64,000 nt of DNA, from contig NC_134707.1 of assembly GCF_043290135.1 (NCBI RefSeq), positions 74,210,508 through 74,274,507 of the forward strand, written 5' to 3'. Under the pieces are notes generated by a model. That model saw nothing but the letters and a program-made list of their open reading frames with translations, searched no databases and was not told the origin of the DNA. Shown here in pieces: positions 43,519-55,720 of the stretch. This stretch comes from Rhipicephalus microplus (Eukaryota; Arthropoda; Arachnida; Ixodida; Ixodidae). Every line of letters begins with the position of its first letter. Positions within the stretch are counted from its first letter, which is position 1. The position numbers and the translations under genes were made by a program.

Positions 43519-43862
43519 GGAAGCTCCAAGTAGAAGTTGGCAAAGACCAGATTGTTGCACATTCTCCTTATCGTGGTGGGTAGTTTCCGTTCCCCCGACC
43601 CGCACATCAGCGAGTGCACATTACGTGTGTATTCGACTAGCCATTCCTCTCCTCCTCCTCTGACGTCGGCATGGAAGTCTCCCGCGACTATAAAAGACTT
43701 GCATCGACACATCTCGTCACAATCAGTCAGCGTGTCTTCCAGACAGCGCTTAACCTGTTCTTTCGGCAGATTAGGTGCGAGGTACAGCACAAGGATCGGA
43801 ACGTCACCGACGCGCACGGCGATGCACTCGAAGCAGGAGCATCTTGAAAGGTTCTGGGTCAT
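43519..43862 (-). pseudogene. LINE APE-endonuclease fragment
   Basis: The frame contains IAVRVGDVPILVLYLAPNLP, then SFIVAGDFHADVRGGGEEWL, then TTIRRMCNNLVFANF. The GDFN-like motif (here GDFH) and a final LVFA-type strand identify an AP-type endonuclease from a non-LTR element or a Helentron-type element that captured one. The catalytic Asn after GDF reads His. The frame ends at 43419 inside BEL/Pao sequence, so the true junction is about 43515. Confidence 0.55.
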
Positions 43863-43869
43863 TCTTCAA

Positions 43870-46175
43870 ATAAAAAAAAGTAATAAGACGTGTGTACAAA
43901 AGATTTGCGCAAAATAGTTGTACCTATACATCATTTTTCGAACGCGCTCAAGCGCTGTCTTCTTGGGGTGATAACGTTGTAGTTTAGTATTCGTGTCAAA
44001 GAAACAAACAATGTTACGGTGAACTTACGCGCACAAAATCGCTTTGTTGGCACAATAAACGTTTTATAGCTACGATCATTCATATATTGACGTGTAAAAT
44101 ATACAAAACAAAGGCTTATCAGTCTGAAATCGCAGCGCCCATGAGTCGAAAAGAAAATCGTGTATAGCCGACGTGTCCAGAAGCTGGTTCAATACAGAAG
44201 ATACATATCAGTTAGCCACGCACATGATTAGACATGAAAAGGATTGATTTTGTACTACGCAAGTTTCAACCATCTACAATCTACGTATGAAAGGTGAATA
44301 AAACTAACTAGACTAGAAAGAGCGTTTGATAGAATTTTTTGAAGTTATACACCTAGTTTCTATTTCTAGAGAAAAATGGTCCAGGACCGGGTTTCGAAGA
44401 ACTGCAACAATCGCTCACCATAAACATATTTGCAGAAAGGAATATTTAAGTTTCAGGCCTCCTCCGGATCGGCCGGCGAAGCCCGGAGCTTGTGAGCGCT
44501 TTGGCGGTGGGTGCGCCGCCATTTCGAGATGTTGCTGAAGACGGCGACGTTAAGGTATCTAGTTCAATGTAGTTAAGGATTCACCGGCATTGGCCTTCCA
44601 CTCTCGGCGCTTCCGCTCGACTTCTTTGGCTCACGTACCGTTGGTGTTAACCACGCGCCGTCTCCATTTTGCAACGCTATCGGCGTGCTTCCCTTCCACT
44701 TCGTCGGTGTCGCTGGTCTTCCACTGCCGGTGCATGCGTTCGTGCTTTTCTATCTCGCGCCTTGTCCGTGTTTCAGTTGCGACGTCGTCAATCCCAGTCA
44801 CGATCCGCTCAGCTAACCCTCGCAAAGCTGGCGACAGCCGGTTTAGGCCAAATCACTTCGGTGCATGTTTCAACGGGCGAAGGAGCTTCGCTTTCCAGTG
44901 AATTCCCTATAGCAGATAACGAGCCGACAGAGTGTTCACTCGATGTGCGCTTGTGCTTTGCGATTGGCAGAGAGGGTGAAGCGAGAGTTACCACGCACTG
45001 CGAGAGAAGGTATGACCTACTTGGTACCAGCCCAACCCTTAAGGTGTAGGGAGCGCGCTTTGGAGCGTTGACGTGGAGACACGGAAGGACAGCATTTCAC
45101 AGGCTTGTCAAATACTTGCTGCACATCTAATAACCGTGGAAGCTTCCGTTCATTAATCATGCCACATTGTTTCTGTGACAGATTGAATGAAATGTTTCTA
45201 TCTTCTAGAGCTTTGGACATCCTCGCATTGTGCACCATGTATTAAAGCGGGGACTACACACGTGTCTGTGTTAGCCCCACCCTAATATCTATGTGCCTTA
45301 ATAAAACCAGTGAGATCTGGTGGCAAAGAGAGCCACATTGAACAGCACTGAGGCACCATGTGCCGCACGTCTGGGGGCAATGTTGCACCAAGAGATGTTG
45401 CCACAATGCTGTGACGATATCTCTACAGAGCGTACAAGAAGTCAGAGTACATGCCGTGAGAGCGGACGCAGCCGCCATCAGTGGTTATTGCAGCCCTAAA
45501 CAGGATGATGATGATAATAGTGATGATGGCACAAAAACTACTAGTGTTTTGTTAGGGATAGTTAAAATTATAGTGATCAGCGATAAATTAGACCCACTTG
45601 TCATCAGATAATTATAATAATGACACTAAGGTGGCACTAACCATATGCTACGGTTATTTGTATGATTTACTCAACTGCTCATAACGTTGGCCTTCTATAT
45701 GTTGTCACTTCGGCTTTCAATTTTAAAGTAAATCTAGGTCTACGTGTCGTCCATCTATAAAGTAATAACATTGAAAAGTGTAAAAGTGTATTTTGAAGCT
45801 CTACTAAAATATAAAGAATACCCCGAGCCAAAGGTGTGAGAACCACAAGAGGGAAAAGGAGGTGCTCCTGACAAAAAATAATTGTAGAAAAGTGATATAT
45901 TTTATGTCGAGTTTATTTTCATGGCCATGCAATTCCTGCCTTGAATGGTCATTGATCAAAGAGTCATGGTGTGCGTCTCAGCTCTATTCGTAGCTTACAG
46001 CTAAGGTGATAATATGCATGGTCGTGTAATGGGCACTCCTCATCTCTGTTCCCAACGTAGGGTAGCATACCAGTCGCTCTAGACTGGTTAAAACCCCTGT
46101 CTTTCCTTTCCCTCCAGTTCCCTGTTTCTGTTCCTGAGCGCATGAAGTGTCCGTCTTTGTGGAACAGTGTCTACA
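43870..46175. other. No recognisable gene; one charged-repeat frame
   Basis: On the minus strand 44580-44825 encodes a highly charged stretch (RTRREIEKHERMHRQWKTSD) of the kind seen in the N-terminal repeats of some arthropod mobile-element proteins. It is short and has a stop. The remainder shows nothing recognisable. Confidence 0.35.
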
Positions 46176-46179
46176 GTGC

Positions 46180-46371
46180 CCGGCTTCTGACCCGAAGCAT
46201 GCAGGTTGCATTCCGGCCGAAGCACTCGCATTTCGGCGGGGGCAAAATGATACTGTGTTCTGTGCGACGTGCATGCGCGTTGAAGAACAGCAGATGGTCG
46301 AAGTTTCCGGGGCCTACATTATGGCGTCTCTCAAGACATTTCGTTCTTTTGGGACATAAAAAACACATTTT
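46180..46371 (+). mobile_element. Old, divergent Ruka-related SINE
   Basis: Words of the family survive in order: GCTTCTGACCCGAAGC, GTTGCATTCCGGCCG, GGCGGGGGCAAAATG, GCGCGTTGAAGAACAGCAG, TGGTCGAAGTTTCCGG, ATGGCGTCTCTCA and TTTTGGGACATAAAA. The A and B boxes are degraded. Its head differs from the other copies, so it may represent a separate subfamily. Confidence 0.6.
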
Positions 46372-46399
46372 ATCTTAATAATGTCGTCATTACGCGTAG

Positions 46400-48540
46400 A
46401 GCCTGAACAAATTTTGCGGTTTTTTCCTACACGCTACTATCAACGCTGGCGTACTTACCAAAAATATACGTACCATGCGAAGTGAAACTGTTGATTGCCA
46501 GCGAGGGCAATGTTTTTCAAGGCACACTCCCTTATGACTATATGTTTAGAGGAATAGAAGGCAATTTATACCTGATGTTCCTCGGGCACAGACCAATCGA
46601 TTCCTACTTTTTTCATGACGTCGCGTGAAAGTAATGCTGGCGTTACAAGCTTTGCCATAAAACAGACAAATGTCAAGAAAGAAAAGCGCCCTTGTTCTTT
46701 ATTTATTGAGCTCTAGTTAAGTATTTTTGAAACTATATACAATAGCAAACAATGATTACAAAACTGCTTAGGTAATACCCCCTGGGTTTTTTATAAGTCC
46801 CAGGCCTCTTGTTAGGCTGAACCTGGAAGCGTTCAAACCTCCTGCACCCTTTTGAGACACTAGTATTCGAAGACGGAGATATTTACAAAACTTGGTCAAT
46901 TTGGCACTCTCAACTCGGTGCTCGTGATAGTCCCTCATACGGAAACTTTCAAAACACAGCGAATAAGGGCTGAGGAGGCATTTGTTACTCTTTGCGCTAT
47001 TTCTGAGAAAGAACGCCGTGATTTTTAGACCTTTTTCATTAGGTGACTTTATGATCAATTGTTTCGTCCCGATGATGTCTTCCGAAAAGCAATTCCAATA
47101 GTAATTGACAAATACATATATATAATGAAAAGCTAATACATCACTCCCCGGAAATTGATGCTTTGAATTGTTTTGTTTCTGCATGCTGAATCAGTTTCGC
47201 GTGCACCTAGCACTTCCTAGTAGTTCAGCCACCGGTTTCCCACAACCAGTATTGACTTCGCCTGATCTAGCAACGTTATGACTTTTGAGAGACCTTATTG
47301 CTAACAAACGTGCGTGTGTAGTTGTCAAATTATACTTAGCTTATCAACTTGAAAAACTGCGTGTGCTTGTGGTTTTACTGCAGTGTTATTGAAATTCTGT
47401 TATTGAAACCACCTTATCAAGTAGAATATTGAAATATAGCATTAGCTTTGCAGCCTCGTAGCGATGAACCGTAACAATTTTGTGAAAGTTATGCCAGCCA
47501 TTCTCTAAAGCTGTTTGTTGGAGTAGGGCAGTATTTCTTCACCGAGAAATGATTTCGAAATGTCCCCCGCAAGCTTCTAAAAGCAGAGCTTGAACAGCAC
47601 TACTTGTACAATATAGCTGGATGTTTTTATAATGTAGTGTAGGTGTCAGCATGACATGGCTACTGAGAATGGGAATCATGCATCTGCAAAAAGTAGCCAA
47701 AATCTTGAAATGGGTACAATTTGTCTTGGCAATGGATTGCGCCAACCCGCCGCACACGTGCATACTGTGTAAAGATTCATATCGCTTTCATTCTATCTTT
47801 TCGTTGTTGAAAAAAAACTTCATTTGTTTAGCGTATTTCAAAGCTTTCTCAGCTGTAATAATCTAGCTTGCTCTTGACTATATCCGTTCATGAGTGATGC
47901 GTAATTCTTGCTAATCATACGAGGGAAGTGTCGTGAGCCGACGTCAATTCTGATCAGAGCATTAACTGAATCGTACTTTTGCTCAGGATATGTCCATAAT
48001 GATGGCATTTATATTACTTTAGGGACACCTGACATGTCTCTTCACGTGCTCCTCAAACACTTTGTAGGTATGAAAAAAGCCTGTCATTATGCAATAAAAA
48101 TGAAGTAGTAAGAATGAGGATGAATGTAGACCAGAAGATAATGAATCAATGTCCCTATGCTTCGAGGACACTACGAACAGCCGTCCTGATCAGACGTACG
48201 TTCCCATCAGTGTGATTTTCGCGGAGCTTAAGCACATCTATTTTTAGCACACATTTCGACAGATGAACGGGCCGTGTCAGTCACTTTTCTCGGAACCACT
48301 GGACAATGTTTGAAAGATTCCTGCAGCCATGGCGGGTCCGAAAAACAAAGCCCAACCATCGCTTGCGCTCACCGCCATTGCTGCCTTGTCTTCTGAACAG
48401 CTGGAACAAGCTGAAGCGGCACCACCACTTTGAAGCATGTCGCCACTACGGTTTGCTGATAGAGCCCTCCGTGATGAAGCCCTGGTAAAGGCTTAGTGCT
48501 GATGTGAGCAGAACGGGTGACAAACCCCGCCAAGAGGCTC
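46400..48540. other. No recognisable gene
   Basis: A 138-codon minus-strand frame (46768-47184) has no recognisable domain. The rest is AT-rich. Confidence 0.4.
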
Positions 48541-48542
48541 GG

Positions 48543-48567
48543 GATGGATAGATGTATGGATGGATGG

Positions 48568-48603
<36 letters not shown>

Positions 48604-48710
48604 ATGGATGGATGGATGGATGGATGGATGGATGGATGGACGGACGGACGGACGGACGGACGGACGGACGGACAGACGGACGGACGGATGGATGGATGGA
48701 TGGATGGATC

Positions 48711-48797
<87 letters not shown>

Positions 48798-48962
48798 GAA
48801 CGGACGGACGGATCGACGGACTGATGAATGGAAGGGTGGATGGATGGATTGATGGATGGATGAATGGATGGATGGATGGATGGATGGATGGATGGATGGA
48901 TGGATGGATGGATGGATGGATGGATGGATGGATGGATGGATGGATGGATGGATGGATGGATG
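48543..48962. repeat. Compound tetranucleotide array, about 420 bp
   Basis: The 4-bp period never breaks while its third and fourth bases change in blocks: GATG, then GACG (about 48638-48686), GATG, GATA (about 48711-48797), a mixed GACG/GATG stretch, then GATG to the end. The minus strand has accidental open frames of 181 and 196 codons that encode IHPS and IYLS repeats. Confidence 0.97.
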
Positions 48963-50460
48963 AACCGCTTAGAGAGAGAAAGGCGTGCCATAATTGGATG
49001 GACTGCTTAGAGAGAGACAGGCGTGCTCGAACTCCCTGCAGTTTGCTAAGAAATGTTTCCGCATTTGAACACACAGCCAACAATGCAATTCATGCTGAAT
49101 GCACTAAGACGATTATGCTCAACACACTTGCACCACTAGACACCTTGGCCGCGTAATGACAGCGCGGAGCCACATTCGTTGAACTTAGGAAACTCCATTC
49201 ACACTGAGCTATTCAAACAGCACCACTTGATGAAACGAATAAGTTTGCTGTTGATGTTTTGCTCATTCTTGCTAAACACTTTGTATTTGTGTGTCATGAC
49301 AATTCGTCAAATAAACACCAATAGAGCCTTACAAAACCCTTCGCCAAATTCTGAATCGCGGTGTTGTCTACCAGACGAGTGCGCTTACAAGTGAACAGCG
49401 CAAGTACCAATAATACAGAATAGCGAGTACCAGGGCGGTGCTTACGAACGTAGAGGCTTTTTATATGTTCGAGAACTGCAGAATGTCATTCCTATCAAAT
49501 TCACTTGAGTGCTCCCTTTTCGGTAGTTACTTAGGCGTTAGTCCAAATATCAAAAATAATAGCTCGTGAATGTCGGTGAGTTGAGCTGACGTTCCGACAG
49601 GTGGTCTTGTCTTCTTCAAAGATGCGACTGATCACCTATGCACTTACGTGTGCATCCTTCGCACCCTCTCCTCCAATCGAAGTGAAAGAAGATGAGAGGC
49701 GAGCGGGTAAAAAAAAAACAGAAAGTGCGGGTGGCGAAAAGGGCCCGGGTGCACGCGCCATTAAATAATGCTTGTCGAAAGAAAGTGCTAATTAACAATG
49801 GAAAGTTAGAAATTCGTAGGACGACTTCACACATTTTTGAAGAAGCAGCGCACATAAGGCCACAAAACACGGGCAAGTGGGTTTTTGTTGCGCATACTTT
49901 TGTGCGCTGTTTCGACGATAATCATGGCTCACCCACTAGCCAATCAGTACTAATCAGGGCTTAACATTTATCGCTTCCCGTGTTCAATCTTCCTATGAGG
50001 AATTCGAGCAATTAACTTTGCTCTTCTTCTTTTTGTCGAATGCATTACCTTCTTCCTTCTGACTCAGCCAATTCGCCACTGTATCATCATAGTGTTACCT
50101 CTCAGTTCGCAGTTATTATATTCTCTTTTTTTTTAACTTGAGGAGGCGATGAGAAGCATTTACACACCACTGTGGAAGAAATGCGTTGCAGCATTGAAAA
50201 ACACAAGTACACTTGCCGAAAAGTTAGCTCCAGGACCCCCACCTCTGTTTACGAACGCGCATCGCAACCTTCCATCCTCTCTTTCTTGCGTTTCTTTAAA
50301 ATATACTTTACGTCCCAAAAAATAGACGCCAGAAGGATAGGCACCTACTAGTTAAGCAATAATGATGGTCAATTCGAGCGCACACAGCACATGAAACCAT
50401 GTGATTCGCCCAACACATAACACAAAAGGTCTTGTCAAGCTTTCTTGATGAAGTTGAAAT
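48963..50460. other. No recognisable gene
   Basis: Two adjacent copies of GCTTAGAGAGAGA.AGGCGTGC occur at about 48966 and 49005. Otherwise only short frames. Confidence 0.4.
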
Positions 50461-50465
50461 TTATG

Positions 50466-50590
50466 TGGGTCTATGTGCTCAGATTTGGGCGCACCTCAGG
50501 CGGTCGAAATTTTTGGAGTCCGACACTACGACGTCTCTCATAATCAGATGGTGGTTTTAGGATGTTAAACCCCACATATCAATCAATCAT
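50466..50590 (+). mobile_element. 5'-truncated Ruka SINE
   Basis: It begins inside the body at TATGTGCTCAGATTTGGGCG and ends GTTAAACCCCACATATCAATCAATCA. The tRNA-like head is missing, as in truncated retrotransposition. Confidence 0.8.
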
Positions 50591-52450
50591 CATCGTCAAG
50601 CCAACGTTTCTTCCACTCGAAGACTGACACATTGAAGCAATAGCTACCGGCCCTCAACCATGAATGCACTCATAAATAATCACTATGCTGAAAGCCTTAT
50701 CAACACACAACATCAACATACTCGGCCCAAGATCGATAAAGATTTGCAGAAATATCGGTCCTACGTTGGCTTTCGAGGTTTGACTTCATCTAAATACGCA
50801 ATGGTCTAATATTTGAAGTCGAAGAATGTCGAATATTTGCATAGATGACTAAAGCCAATATTAACCATCTAACATATCGCCAATAGTGGTAACGATAACT
50901 TAACATTGCCTCTCCTACGTATCGCCAACAGTGTACAAATATTAACAACTCCAACGTTTCGCGCTAAATCTGTACATGAGGTAGATTTTTGAACAACTAA
51001 ATGAACGCATTTTGCCCACCCTTTAGTATTACGGTAAGCAGCAGAAAAAATCGCCATAGAAATGTTCTGAGTACAGAGAAGTTTGTACTGGACGTAATTA
51101 GTGTTGATATGGGAAGGATACCGCAAGTTAAAACTTTTTGCCACTCGCCCTTGATTCTACTGATCACTTTCTTGTAGATAACAACTGCATGGCACCGAAA
51201 GTAATTATTCTAAGCAATGATCTTATATTACAAATCATGGAAGAGGCGAACCATACACAAACGCACACAGCATAAATTTCTGTCTGTTAGGGCTTACTAG
51301 AGCTGTCAGCCCTCTGAAGGTTAAAAAATACTGAGGGAAAAGCAGCATGTGGTGATAATTGAAATATATAAATCGCTACCCTTGAAAAGGCGTGTAACAC
51401 AACATTACCTTCAAACAATGCTTGATCTACTAGAAACTACATGGCCTATTGCACCTGTCTCAAAAGTTTGAAAAAAATGTCAAACCATCGGACTATTTCA
51501 TCATTAGGAGTTACAAACTAAGACTCTCCTTGCTCGAAACAAGCGGTGAAGAAGAAATGATGAACGGATGCTTTGCTGGCACTGCCAAACGCGACAACAG
51601 ATCAAAATAACAAACGCGAACGCTGACAACTCCGATCAAGACGAGAACTTTGATAACCAACTTCAACATCGACAACAAAGCCCGTGACATCGGTATTTAA
51701 GGTAGGTTACTACCCTAAAAAAACAGCTCCTTGTCCTGTTCAAAAGTTTTACTGAAGGTTTTGCATATAAGGCCTACGCAGTTTTAATGTTTAGAATGAT
51801 GAAGCTGCAAAATTGTAAGAAAACTAAATTTATAAAAATGAAAGTGTGCTAGAAAGCTAGAAAGTGTTTGTTGCACCAACAGCCATAACTACAAAATGAT
51901 TTGTGCGATTAACAGGTGACTTGGCAGGTACGTAATAAGGACACTGCACTTTTTACAAATCTCCACGATCACCACATTTGAAATAGTTGATATTTGCAGG
52001 TTTTAGGGCTTATAATTAGCCATAGTACTAAAAGCTACTGCTTGGTTTCAATAATTCTGGTGGAATGCACAGTTCTGCCTACAAAAATTAGTAAGAAAAA
52101 TTTCCTGTGAAAAGATTTCTTGAACTGTTCGCGTAACTGTAGACGACAAAAATTATGTTTTCAGAAAAAATCTTTTAATGACTTGAATAGAATGTCCAGT
52201 ATATTAAAGTGTTATTATGTCTGAAGTTCGGTAAGATCATAGCTTTAGACCTATTTTGAAGCAGCATAATTCCCTATTCAGTGAGCTAATGCACGTAATT
52301 CTTTTTCAGGTGTTTTTGCGTCTCAAACTGACTGTGATTCGCGTGCGTAACAGCAAGACTACGCTTGATATTTTTATTTTAAACTTGCGTTGTGCTTCTT
52401 TTTTGTCCCATCGTTCACCACACTTCACAAAGTACTGTAACAACCCGTTT
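50591..52450. other. No recognisable gene
   Basis: AT-rich; no motif recognised. Confidence 0.4.
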
Positions 52451-52464
52451 AAAACGCCATGGCA

Positions 52465-52708
52465 GCCCTGCCGCGGTGGTCTAGAGGCAAAGATACTCGG
52501 CTGCTGACCCGCAGGTCACGGGATCGAATCCCGGCTGCGGCGGCTGCACTTTTAATGAAGGCGGAAATGTTGTTGGCCCGTTTGCTCAGATTTGGGTGCG
52601 CGTTAAAAAACCTCAGGTGTTCGTAATTTCCGGAGCTCTTCACTACAGCGTCTCTCATAATCATATGGGGGTTTTGTGACGTTAAACCCCACATATCAAT
52701 CAATCATC
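52465..52708 (+). mobile_element. Ruka-type SINE, full length
   Basis: Head GCCCTGCCGCGGTGGTCTAG, B box GGATCGAATCCC, and (ATCA)n tail. Flanks AAACGCCATGGC (52452-52463) and AAAGCGCCATGGC (52709-52721) are an imperfect target duplication with one extra base. Confidence 0.88.
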
Positions 52709-52721
52709 AAAGCGCCATGGC

Positions 52722-53340
52722 TAAGTCTAAGAGGTAGAGCAAGTTTACATAAATGGCAGATAGCCGAGCAAAAACGCGCGCAAATGAAATAACAGCGAGA
52801 CGAGGATTTGTAGTACATATTTTCAAATAAATTTGTTGCACCAAGTCAAACAAGACTTCCAATGTATTTAGGCAACTTAGCATTGCGTAATACGCCCTAC
52901 GAAAAAAAATATGATAATATGGCAGGCGTAGTAGCAACGAAAACTTTCACTTTCGGTATAGAGGGCATAGAAAGGGTTGAAAAAATTACCGTAAATTTTG
53001 AATACTTCGAGATAATTTCACCACTATTCCTAAATATTCCTGAAGAGACAGAAATTATGAAACTGTCATACTAGAAAAATGATTTTACGAAAAATTGGAC
53101 TTACCTTTATCTACAGAAAAATAAAGAAAATCCTCAGAAAGTACACTGTACACACTCGACATACGAAATCTTCTAATGTAGGCTGCAAAAAAGGAGAGAA
53201 ACGACTTACATACGCGAACACAAATATCCAGTTGTGTGTCAGACAGCGAAAACAAAACTATTATCTTTTGTTAAAAAAAACTGCACAGCACTAGCACATC
53301 CTAAACATAATACACACAAAACCGTAAGCAATATGTAGAG
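52722..53340. other. No recognisable gene
   Basis: AT-rich gap between a SINE and the next LINE. Confidence 0.4.
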
Positions 53341-53514
53341 TACCGCCTCCACCTAGAGCCACTTGATCGGCGCCGTGTGGGCACGCGCACATACACTGTT
53401 ACTGAAAGGCCGAGTTTTTGGCAACTCTCGGCTGCCTCGTCACCCTCTGTTGTCGCCTATAATCACACGTCACCCGCTGCGTCAAAGCAGCCTCGTGCAA
53501 GTGCATAGTGCCAT

Positions 53515-54018
53515 GAGAACACCAGTTCCGGACATTAATCTTTACAAACTACGTTCGGCTCGCCAGAGGCTCCTACAACGTGCTACCAAAAAACGACCGC
53601 AAGGAGATCTGGACACTGTATAATCGCCTGGAACCCGTACGTCAGCGACACGCACAGCAAAGACGCGACCAAACCTGGGGCGGTCTATGCGTCACGCTGG
53701 ATGACCCACGACACTCTGCGCGAGCGTGGAGGAAATTCAGTGCCGTCCAGTGCCCCATTGAGTTACGTTTTCCAGACCTCGCCATTGCTGTTGCACATTG
53801 TCTCATTTACCAGCGATTGGCCGAGCTCCTGGCTGAGACCCTCTGCCTCAGTACTCCCGTAAGCTCTCCTGAGGTTCCCCAACTCCCGCTGCACCATCGC
53901 TGAGAGTGGTACAAACCTCGCGGCTTTTTCCTTGCCGCCGGCATACGCCACCAAGTACGCAATTTAGGCACCGAAGGTTTCACTCTCGGAAAGTTTCCCC
54001 TGGCTTTAGCGACGCGCA
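53515..54018 (+). pseudogene. Pre-RT linker of the I-clade LINE
   Basis: The frames read NLYKLRSARQRLLQRA, then KNDRKEIWTLYNRLEPVRQR, then TWGGLCVTLDDPRHSARAWR. A LR..R..LLQ.A......WTLYNR..A..RRHA pattern occurs upstream of RT in tick I-clade elements. The frame shifts at about 53580. Confidence 0.55.
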
Positions 54019-54777
54019 ATGAACATTGCATTGCTGAGTAACTCAGGGGATGAATTGCAACTCATGATTACGGAGCTAGACATGGAGAGCAGAAAGGTTG
54101 CTTTTAAAATTATTCTGCAGAAAACAAAAGTAATGTACAACAACCTCGGAAAAAAGCAGCGCTTCGAGATAGGTGATAGCGCACTTCAAGTTGTAAAAGA
54201 CTATGTCTACTTAGGGCAGGTAATAACCACAGAGCCGAACCACGAGATTGAAGTAACTAGAAGAATAAGAATGGGGTGGAGCACATTCAGCAAGCACTCT
54301 CAATTTATGACAGGTAGATTGCCCCTATCCCTCAAGAGAAAGGTATATAACAGCTGTATCTTACCGGTACTGAGCTACGGAGCAGAAACCTGGAGACTTA
54401 CAAAGAGGGTTCAGCTTAAATTGAGGATGACGCAGCGAACAATGGAAAGAAAAATGGTAGGTGTAACTTTAAGACACAAAAAGAAAGTAGAGTGGATTAG
54501 GGGACCAACGGGGGTTAATGATATCATAGTTGAAATAAAGAAGAAGAAATGGACATGGGCCGGGCATGTAGCGCGTAGACAGGATAACCGCTGGTCATTA
54601 AGGGTAACAAACTGGCTTCCCAGAGAAGGCAAGCGGGTTAGGGGGAGACAGAAGAATTGGTGGGCAGATGAGATTAAGAAGTTTGCAGGTATAAATTGGC
54701 AGCAGCAAGCACAGGTACGGGTTAACTGGCGGAACATGGGAGAGGCCTTTGTCCTGCAGTGGACGTTGTTAGGCTGA
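54019..54777 (+). CDS. C-terminal reverse transcriptase of the RTE-type LINE (partial)
   Basis: The frame contains VKDYVYLGQVIT, then RRIRMGWSTFSKH, then LPLSLKRKVYNSCILPVLSY, GAETWRLTKR and KWTWAGHVARRQDNRWSLRV, ending GEAFVLQWTLLG. This is the very conserved thumb and C-terminal region of RTE/BovB-type RT. The catalytic YADD lies upstream of this segment and is not present, so the copy is 5'-truncated and inactive. The uninterrupted frame suggests it is fairly young. Confidence 0.88.
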   Translation: MNIALLSNSGDELQLMITELDMESRKVAFKIILQKTKVMYNNLGKKQRFEIGDSALQVVKDYVYLGQVITTEPNHEIEVTRRIRMGWSTFSKHSQFMTGRLPLSLKRKVYNSCILPVLSYGAETWRLTKRVQLKLRMTQRTMERKMVGVTLRHKKKVEWIRGPTGVNDIIVEIKKKKWTWAGHVARRQDNRWSLRVTNWLPREGKRVRGRQKNWWADEIKKFAGINWQQQAQVRVNWRNMGEAFVLQWTLLG

Positions 54778-54802
54778 TGATGATGATGATGTTGATAATG
54801 AA
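54019..54802 (+). mobile_element. 5'-truncated RTE-type LINE inserted into the I-clade LINE
   Basis: It carries the C-terminal part of an RTE RT (252 codons, 54019-54777) and a tail of TGATGA units (54775-54796). A short duplication AATGAA flanks it (54019-54024 and 54797-54802). The host LINE reads on immediately after it. Confidence 0.82.
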
Positions 54803-55720
54803 ACGGCGATCAGCGCCCGGCGCTGACGGCGTGATATAGCAGATGCTTCGCAACATTCATCAGTCCCAGCTCTCAAAGCTCTTGGCCACCTACAATGAAG
54901 TGTGGCGCACTGGGATAGTGCCGCAAAAGTGGCGCGATGCCATCGTCGTCCAGTGCTAAGAAAGGGCGAACCCGCCTCGGAGCCGGCGTTGTATGACCCT
55001 TTACCCTTACCTCCGCAGCGGGTAAGCTTTTCGTGGCCATGGCATTTAGGTGACTTGATTGGATTGCCGAGGCACTCGATGTTTTCTCGCCTTCACAGTG
55101 CGGCTTCCGCCGTTTGCGTGCCACTGCTGATGCCCTTGCCAACAACATCGCAATGCTAGAGGAGGCACAGCACAAGTGACTATCATGTCCCATTTGACAT
55201 CAGGGCGGCATTTGACTCCCTGACCCACCTCACTATTCTGAACCCCGTGCGTTATCCCGAAGTGACCGGTCTCCACTTCGCGTACCACGTTGCCTTCCTC
55301 GGCGGCAGAACCATGCGTGTGCGCGTCGATGGAGTCCTCAGTGAGCCACATCCCGTGAGCGTCCGTGTTCTGCAAGGCAGTGTACTATGACCCTTCTTGC
55401 TTAATCTCGCCCTGGCTGAGATCAACAATCACATTCCCCGCGCCCTTCCCCGTGACATGCGCGTCGCGATCTACGCCGACGACATTGTGGTGTTTGTGAC
55501 GGGACCTGTGCCCAGTGGTCGGCATGTTCGTACCAATGTCCAAACCGTGCCAGATTGCATTGACGCGTTGATCACGGCCTGAGAAATGAGGCTTTCACCG
55601 GCGAAGACTGAAACGATGCTTCTGCACCCTAGCTGTGGTGCCAAGCGCTATACACTGAAGTTCACTCTCCAAACAATCCTGACCCCTTGAAAGACGTGAG
55701 TTACTTACCTCGGATGCAGC
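54803..55720 (+). pseudogene. Reverse transcriptase of the second I-clade LINE
   Basis: RT resumes right after the RTE insert with a RRSAPGADGV-type block. It continues to DIRAAFDSLTHLTIL (first catalytic Asp, about 55195-55240), VRVLQGSVL (followed by a stop), and IYADDIVVFVTG (catalytic YADD, about 55468-55500). There are at least four frame changes and stops. Confidence 0.75.

Noticed and set aside
44580..44825. Helitron or other DNA-transposon protein from a charged-repeat frame
   Set aside because: Only a charged composition supports it; no Rep or helicase motif is present nearby.
46768..47184. 138-codon minus-strand frame as a host gene
   Set aside because: No recognisable motif, unremarkable composition and no splice or promoter signals; length is within chance for this window.
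48446..49083. Two long minus-strand open frames of 181 and 196 codons made of IHPS/IYLS repeats
   Set aside because: They are the direct consequence of a tetranucleotide microsatellite, which is open in several frames; there is no start context and no domain.
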